A stretch of DNA of 64,000 bases, taken from Amphibalanus amphitrite (taxonomy: Eukaryota > Arthropoda > Thecostraca > Balanomorpha > Balanidae). Location: positions 62,001 to 126,000 of the forward strand of contig NW_024881523.1 in assembly GCF_019059575.1 (NCBI RefSeq). Reading direction: 5' to 3'. The notes below the pieces were generated by a model. The model was not told where the DNA came from. It saw nothing but the letters and a program-made list of their open reading frames with translations, and searched no databases. This document shows, piece after piece, positions 59,419 through 64,000 of this stretch (the stretch's first letter is position 1; every line of letters begins with the position of its first letter). The position numbers and the translations under genes are program-made.

Positions 59419-61456
59419 TCACTGGCGGTCGCAGCCGCTAGCAAAGGGGGGGGGGGGGCCAAACTCACACTCGCGGGACATAACATTTATCCGTCACCGG
59501 AGGGTGATCGGCTCATTTTTTACGCCCGCGAGGCGCCGCGCAGTTAGCCATACTTATGCTTCATTCATCTCGTTCTTGCGTGGAATCTTTAAGCTCAATT
59601 TAAGGCAAAATCACCAGTACCTACCATTTCTCGTCCCACGGTGTTTCCACCGGTCGGGCCACTGCACCATGGCGACGGATCGGTGTAGCATATACTGGAA
59701 GGTCGGGCACGCGGATTCATGACCTTACCTTACCAGTATAAAACAATTCGGAAAAGTACAGATACCTACCTCTTGCTTTGAACACGCATGTGAAACCCAG
59801 AGAGCATTTTCAGACTATGACATTTACCCATATACGAGTAGTTGCATGTGGCGGCGGGAGAGAGAAGCTAGGTACGTACACCGACCTCTGGTGACCAAAG
59901 GTTCCTGGCTTTCAAAATTGGCATCTGAGGGCCGCGCGCGACTCCTGTGGGCTTCGCAACGGCTCTATTGGGGCTCACTCAAATGCCTAGTCCTCATGCT
60001 AAGAAGACTGGCCATCAGCCCTGAGGACTTCATAAGTCTCTGCCAGCCCCAGGACCCACAACGGCTCATGGGGTCCTGACGTCGAAACATGAGGGAATCT
60101 ACGCGGGACCATCAGGACGTAAAGTGATCTCGATCAGGACCAACGTAAGGCTGTGCAGGAGTCTGCGTAAGCCCTCTGAGCTTCAGAAGCCCATGCATAT
60201 GTATGTTTTCACTTAGAGGCCAGTTTAAGGCCCTCAGATACAGTGCCTGCAAACTGCAAAGGCCAGTAGTTTGAGACCATCAGATACCGAGTTGGGCTCT
60301 CAGAGACTAATGTGGGTCCTTACTCATTACAGGCCAACATGGGGCCCTCAGAGGTCAGCGTGGGGCTCTAAAAGACCGGCATGAGCCGTCGTTGGACCCC
60401 AGCGGCTAGCAGAGGGCCCTCAAAGGCCAAGATGGGCCTTCCTCAGAGGCCAATGCAGGCCCTTAGAGGCCGGCATCAGGTCTTTAGCAGCCAGTGCGGG
60501 GCCTCATTGGCACCTAAAGGTTCGTCTTGGGACGCCAGAGACAGAAATAAGGCCACCAGAGACCGGTGTGAGACGCTCAGACGCCGGTTGGGGCCCCTGA
60601 GGACGGTTAGGGGCCATCATAGGCCAGATGTGGGGCTTCAGAGGTCGATGTGGGCTCTAAGCGGCCAACATGGGCGCTTGACCGCCACTGAAGTTCCCTC
60701 AGAGGTCAGTGTAGGACACTCAAAGACCGGTGTGGGAGCTATATTGATAGCTGGGAGTGTTTTTTTAGGCCTCGTGACGATCGAATAAGGGCCAGGGCCC
60801 CATACACCTATGGGGGCCCATCGGTTGTTTGAGGGGGGCAAATGATATGATAGCCCCCTTTATTGGCCTTTGGGGGGCATGGCCCTGATGTCCCCCCCCC
60901 CCCGCGACCGCCACTGTGTACACATTACCCACAGGCCTCTGAGATTGCATACCTACTAGCTCATGCAAACTCTATGCAGGCCCCGGAGGTCCCACGCTAA
61001 TCCTTAAGAAACCAAGCCAGCATACGGCGTCACCACCGGGCTTCTGAGGTGCACAGCATCAACCCATGAGGTCTTACTTTAGCATGTCGAAGAGCCACGC
61101 TCATTTGGCAGGGCCCACCCGGCACTGCCGAAGAGGGTCTCATGCCAGCCATTGCTGGGCCTACGAGAGACTCAAGTAAACCCACGCTGATATTCCATAT
61201 AAGATCCGGCCATACTCGTGAATCGGTGTCAGCGACGCTGACCGCCAAATTGACAGAATGCGAAACTGAGCCCACTCCATGAGTGAAATTTACGTCCTTT
61301 GATGGCGCAAGAAAGAAAATGAAACATACAAAAAGCTTTCTAGGACTTTTGTTCGATCTGAAAGGTGGGGCCAAAAGATAGTATGGCCCCACCTTTCAGC
61401 ACCAAAGGGGGGGGGGGGCCATGGCCCCCGTGGCCCCCCCCCCTGGGACCGCCAGT
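59419..61456. repeat. Old relatives of the hAT-like element: CACTGGCGGTCGC ends and GGCCAGCGTGGGG minisatellite
   Basis: CACTGGCGGTCGC occurs at about 59419-59431, GCGACCGCCACTG at about 60904-60916 and GGACCGCCAGTG at about 61445-61456. Each is near a long G or C run. Between them (about 60180-60760) are degenerate units such as CTCAGAGGTCAGCGTGGGGC and TTAGAGGCCGGCATCAGG, like the repeat inside the element at 46850-52438 but far more diverged. No coding content. Element limits cannot be fixed. Confidence 0.5.
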
Positions 61457-62117
61457 GTGTACCGTGCACCATGCATAACGCGGGCTTAGCCTACATTGGT
61501 CAGCTCTCATCACACATATCAGTCATATACGAAAACAAGGTCTTACATCTGTAATGGTCAGCGTCCATCACACATAGCGGTGGTCACTTTACGAAACAGC
61601 TAATCAGGCTCTGAAGATCAGTCCAACACAGACAAAACCCGGGATCTCAAATAAACAATCTATACAAAGACTCAGATGCATAAATAGTAATCGTAACAGT
61701 CATAGCCGGGAATAATCATACAAATGCTGTATGAGAACAGAAAGCATACGGCGGCGTAACAGCAAGCATCCATCAGATACCACCGCTTGATATATCTCAT
61801 ACACTGTTCATTTCAATTATCAGCTCCACTGTTCCAAGACATCTAAAGCCGAGCATTTTGACGGAATCGGTGATCACAATAGGACACTGCTTCTTTTCAG
61901 CAAACCAACTTCCGCACAGCTGACAGCTCAGTCCGGTATGTGCACACACGGCGGCTGGAGCTCGGTTCTTCGACCAATATATCCTCAGGAGAAGGAGCAG
62001 ACAGATATACGGTTCTTCGCGGGCCATAACAGTGGCAGTGGCTGCACCATTGTCCATCTGTCCGTCTCCACACACCGAATACCTCTCGATCCACGCCCGT
62101 CCGGACAATCCCGCCAC
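61457..62117. other. 3' flank of EXOC3, nothing else recognised
   Basis: This must include the EXOC3 3' UTR on the minus strand. The open frames here are short or overlap the EXOC3 terminal exon out of frame. No clear poly(A) signal was identified. Confidence 0.4.
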
Positions 62118-63972
62118 TCAGGTGAACTGGAACAGGCCGCTGGGCAGCTGCACCTGTGACATCACGGTGGTGGCGGGCTGCGCGCCGGACGGCGGGGCGG
62201 CCTCCAACAGCTGCTGGACACGCTGTCTTACCTCGAGCCGCCCGAGGTCTCCTCGCAGCAGCAGCAGGCCGGTCAGGTGGTCGGAGCTGGCGTCCGGACA
62301 GTGGCGCAGTAGACCGTGCAGCTCCAGAGTCAGCAGGTCTGCGTCCTCGACACGCAGCACCTGGCAGCGAGATGGGAGGATGAGAGGTCACATGAGTGTA
62401 GGGTAACGGTTAGCACATAGTGCGGCTGCAGATATGACTCGCTGACAATTACGCTCGAAAGAATGGGTGCGTGAACACACTAGAAAGATAAGTCAGGAGA
62501 CAGATAAGATGGAACAGTAAAAATGAGCAAGGAGAGGTAGACAGTGAAAACGAGCTGGGAAGACAAAACGCGGAGAGAAGACATACTGGTAAGGCGGAAT
62601 GAGTGAGCTTGAAGAGACGAGCTAACGAGCAGAGAAGACTGAGGAAAGACGAAGTGTGTGGGACATGGTACAAGACGGACTGTGTAGGCCGGAGAGACGC
62701 CTTAGACAGCGGCGCCGACTACAGCCTGCGGATCTCACCTCTGTCATTGCTCGGAGAATGGCGTCCGGACTGTCCTCCTCGTGGGAGACACTGGCCGGCG
62801 AGATGCGCTCGAACGTCTCCACCAGCTGGGACGTGTCCGAGACGATCTTGTCGGCGCCGGCCTTACGCTCCTCGGGGGACCTGACGGGAAGAGCAGTCAG
62901 GGATTAGTGGAACAGTGGACGACGGTCGGTGGGCATTCAGCGGTTAGAACTTAGATGACAGACTCAGTATTCAGTGGGCAGTGGAAGGCTGTTAGTCAAG
63001 TGCACTTTGGACGGCGTTCACTCAATAATGGACAACTGTCAGTGAACGGTGGAAATCCAATGGGAAATACATGTCTGTGCAGCCAGCGCATATTGTTTCA
63101 TCTTAGTTTCTCTTAATCTTAGTTTAATTTTTTTAAATTAAAATTTAATCTTAGTTCCAGTCCCAGCGCCAGTCCAATCTCAGCCCCAGCCTCGCATCAC
63201 AGCATGGAAAGCTTTCTGACCCACCGTCGCCCCTGACCGCTGACGATTCTCCCTCCCCCCCCCCCCATCACATAATGCACTTGCCACTTCCCAAAGCCAC
63301 CTCTTCCACCACCAGACAGCCAACCATACGATTCAGACACTGACACATCCACAGACTCACTTGAAGGTGATTCTCTTCTGGAGCAGCGCGGCCAGGTACT
63401 TTTGGTAGATCATCTGGAGGGCGTCAGCCACCGTTTGCTCGAACGTCTCGGGCCTGAGATGGACGTAGTCGTGGCAGTAGTCCTCCACGGTGGCACAGAT
63501 GGTGTTGACCGCCTCCGGCGAGCCCATCCAACGGCGGGTGAGCAGGTCACGGAAGTGCGGCTCCAGGTCCAGAGCCATCTCCTCCAGCAGGAAGCCGGCA
63601 CTGTCGTTACCCAGCTTCTGTGGACGGGAGGGCAGGGCGGGGGAAGGTCAGCGGGCGGGTGAATCGTCAGCAAATCGGTGAGGGGAAGAATGATGCTGGA
63701 CAAGGGGGAAATCAAAGACTGCAACACTCAGCTCACATCTGGGACTGCAATGAACTGTACTCACTGAAGACAGAAGACACTGAAGACGGAAGGCACGGCG
63801 TTATAGAGAGGAGACTCGCCTGGTACGTCGATAGCAGCGTCTCGAGGGAGCGCGCCACTCCATAGTCGTTGGACAGCGGCTTCCAGTAGCGGTCCCGGGT
63901 CTGCTTGGCCAGCTCCATGATGCTGGAGCAGTTGTTGACGATGGCGATCATGTAGTGGGTGAAGTAGCGGAT
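62118..63972 (-). CDS. EXOC3: Exocyst complex component 3 (Sec6), last four exons, 5' part outside the window
   Basis: Exons in transcript order are 63972-63820, 63617-63361, 62880-62739 and 62360-62118; the phases agree. The first starts IRYFTHYMIAIVNNCSSIMEL, the second KLGNDSAGFLLEEM followed by VNTICATVEDYCHDYVHLRP and QKYLAALLQKRITF, the third SPEERKAGADKIVSDTSQLV, and the last LELHGLLRHCPDASSDHLTG before the stop. These match the conserved C-terminal Sec6 domain (human: FTRYMIAIVNNC, ICVTVEDYFNDF, SPEERKEGAEKMV). Sec6 is a core subunit of the octameric exocyst, which tethers secretory vesicles at the plasma membrane. The intron 63618-63819 starts with GC (CAG/GCGAGT) instead of GT. The upstream exons lie beyond 64,000. 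Confidence 0.94.
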
Positions 63973-64000
63973 CTGCGGCATAGGTACAGAGGGCATATGT

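Overview
The window is nuclear DNA of an animal, most probably an arthropod and plausibly a crustacean. The support is short conserved exons with GT-AG introns, a crustin-like double-WAP secreted protein, two divergent ionotropic receptors (a protostome chemosensory family) and a very high density of non-autonomous DNA transposons. Species cannot be fixed from the sequence alone.

Layout. 1-427 (+): the 3' exon of a Cys-containing, possibly WSC-like protein. 1872-8037 (-): a complete seven-exon RNF14-type RBR E3 ubiquitin ligase (486 aa), with a decayed copy of its catalytic RING2 exon in the last intron. 8.8-18.3 kb: a gene-free nest of repeats. It holds an ACGTTG-rich element in several copies, a TTAA-flanked hairpin element and foldbacks. 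19.5-35.3 kb (+): a complete HSPA4/Hsp110 chaperone gene (11 coding exons, 812 aa) with a consensus heat-shock element at its promoter; its introns carry a SINE, palindromes and MITEs. 36.7-37.4 kb (-): an intronless secreted Tyr-rich double-WAP protein. 39.7-41.3 kb (-): an SSAT-like GNAT acetyltransferase whose first exon reads as frameshifted. 45.0-46.4 and 56.9-58.3 kb (-): two paralogous intronless ionotropic receptors. Between them lie 10 kb of repeats. 62.1-64.0 kb (-): the last four exons of the exocyst subunit EXOC3/Sec6, running off the right edge.

The genes are unrelated housekeeping and environmental-response loci (ubiquitin ligase, heat-shock nucleotide exchange factor, antimicrobial-like protein, polyamine-type acetyltransferase, chemoreceptors, exocyst). 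No operon or gene cluster logic joins them, apart from the receptor pair.

The most informative part is the mobile DNA. (1) At 46,850-52,438 a ~2.79 kb hAT-like element has been hit by a nearly identical, inverted copy of itself. Both 8-bp target duplications can be read, which fully explains what otherwise looks like a puzzling 2.5 kb inverted repeat. (2) Three elements (12,932-13,877; 40,236-41,101; 41,648-42,840) are flanked by TTAA, begin CCCT with GCGAGGG-type ends, and carry a poly-G/poly-C hairpin just inside both ends. A fourth TTAA element (52,728-55,228) uses repeated CGTTGCG-TTTT-CGCAACG hairpins instead. (3) A 1.33 kb segment found twice carries a CRE, a 5' splice site and a 3' splice site, as if a promoter plus first intron had been mobilised. 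No undescribed multi-gene biological system was found.
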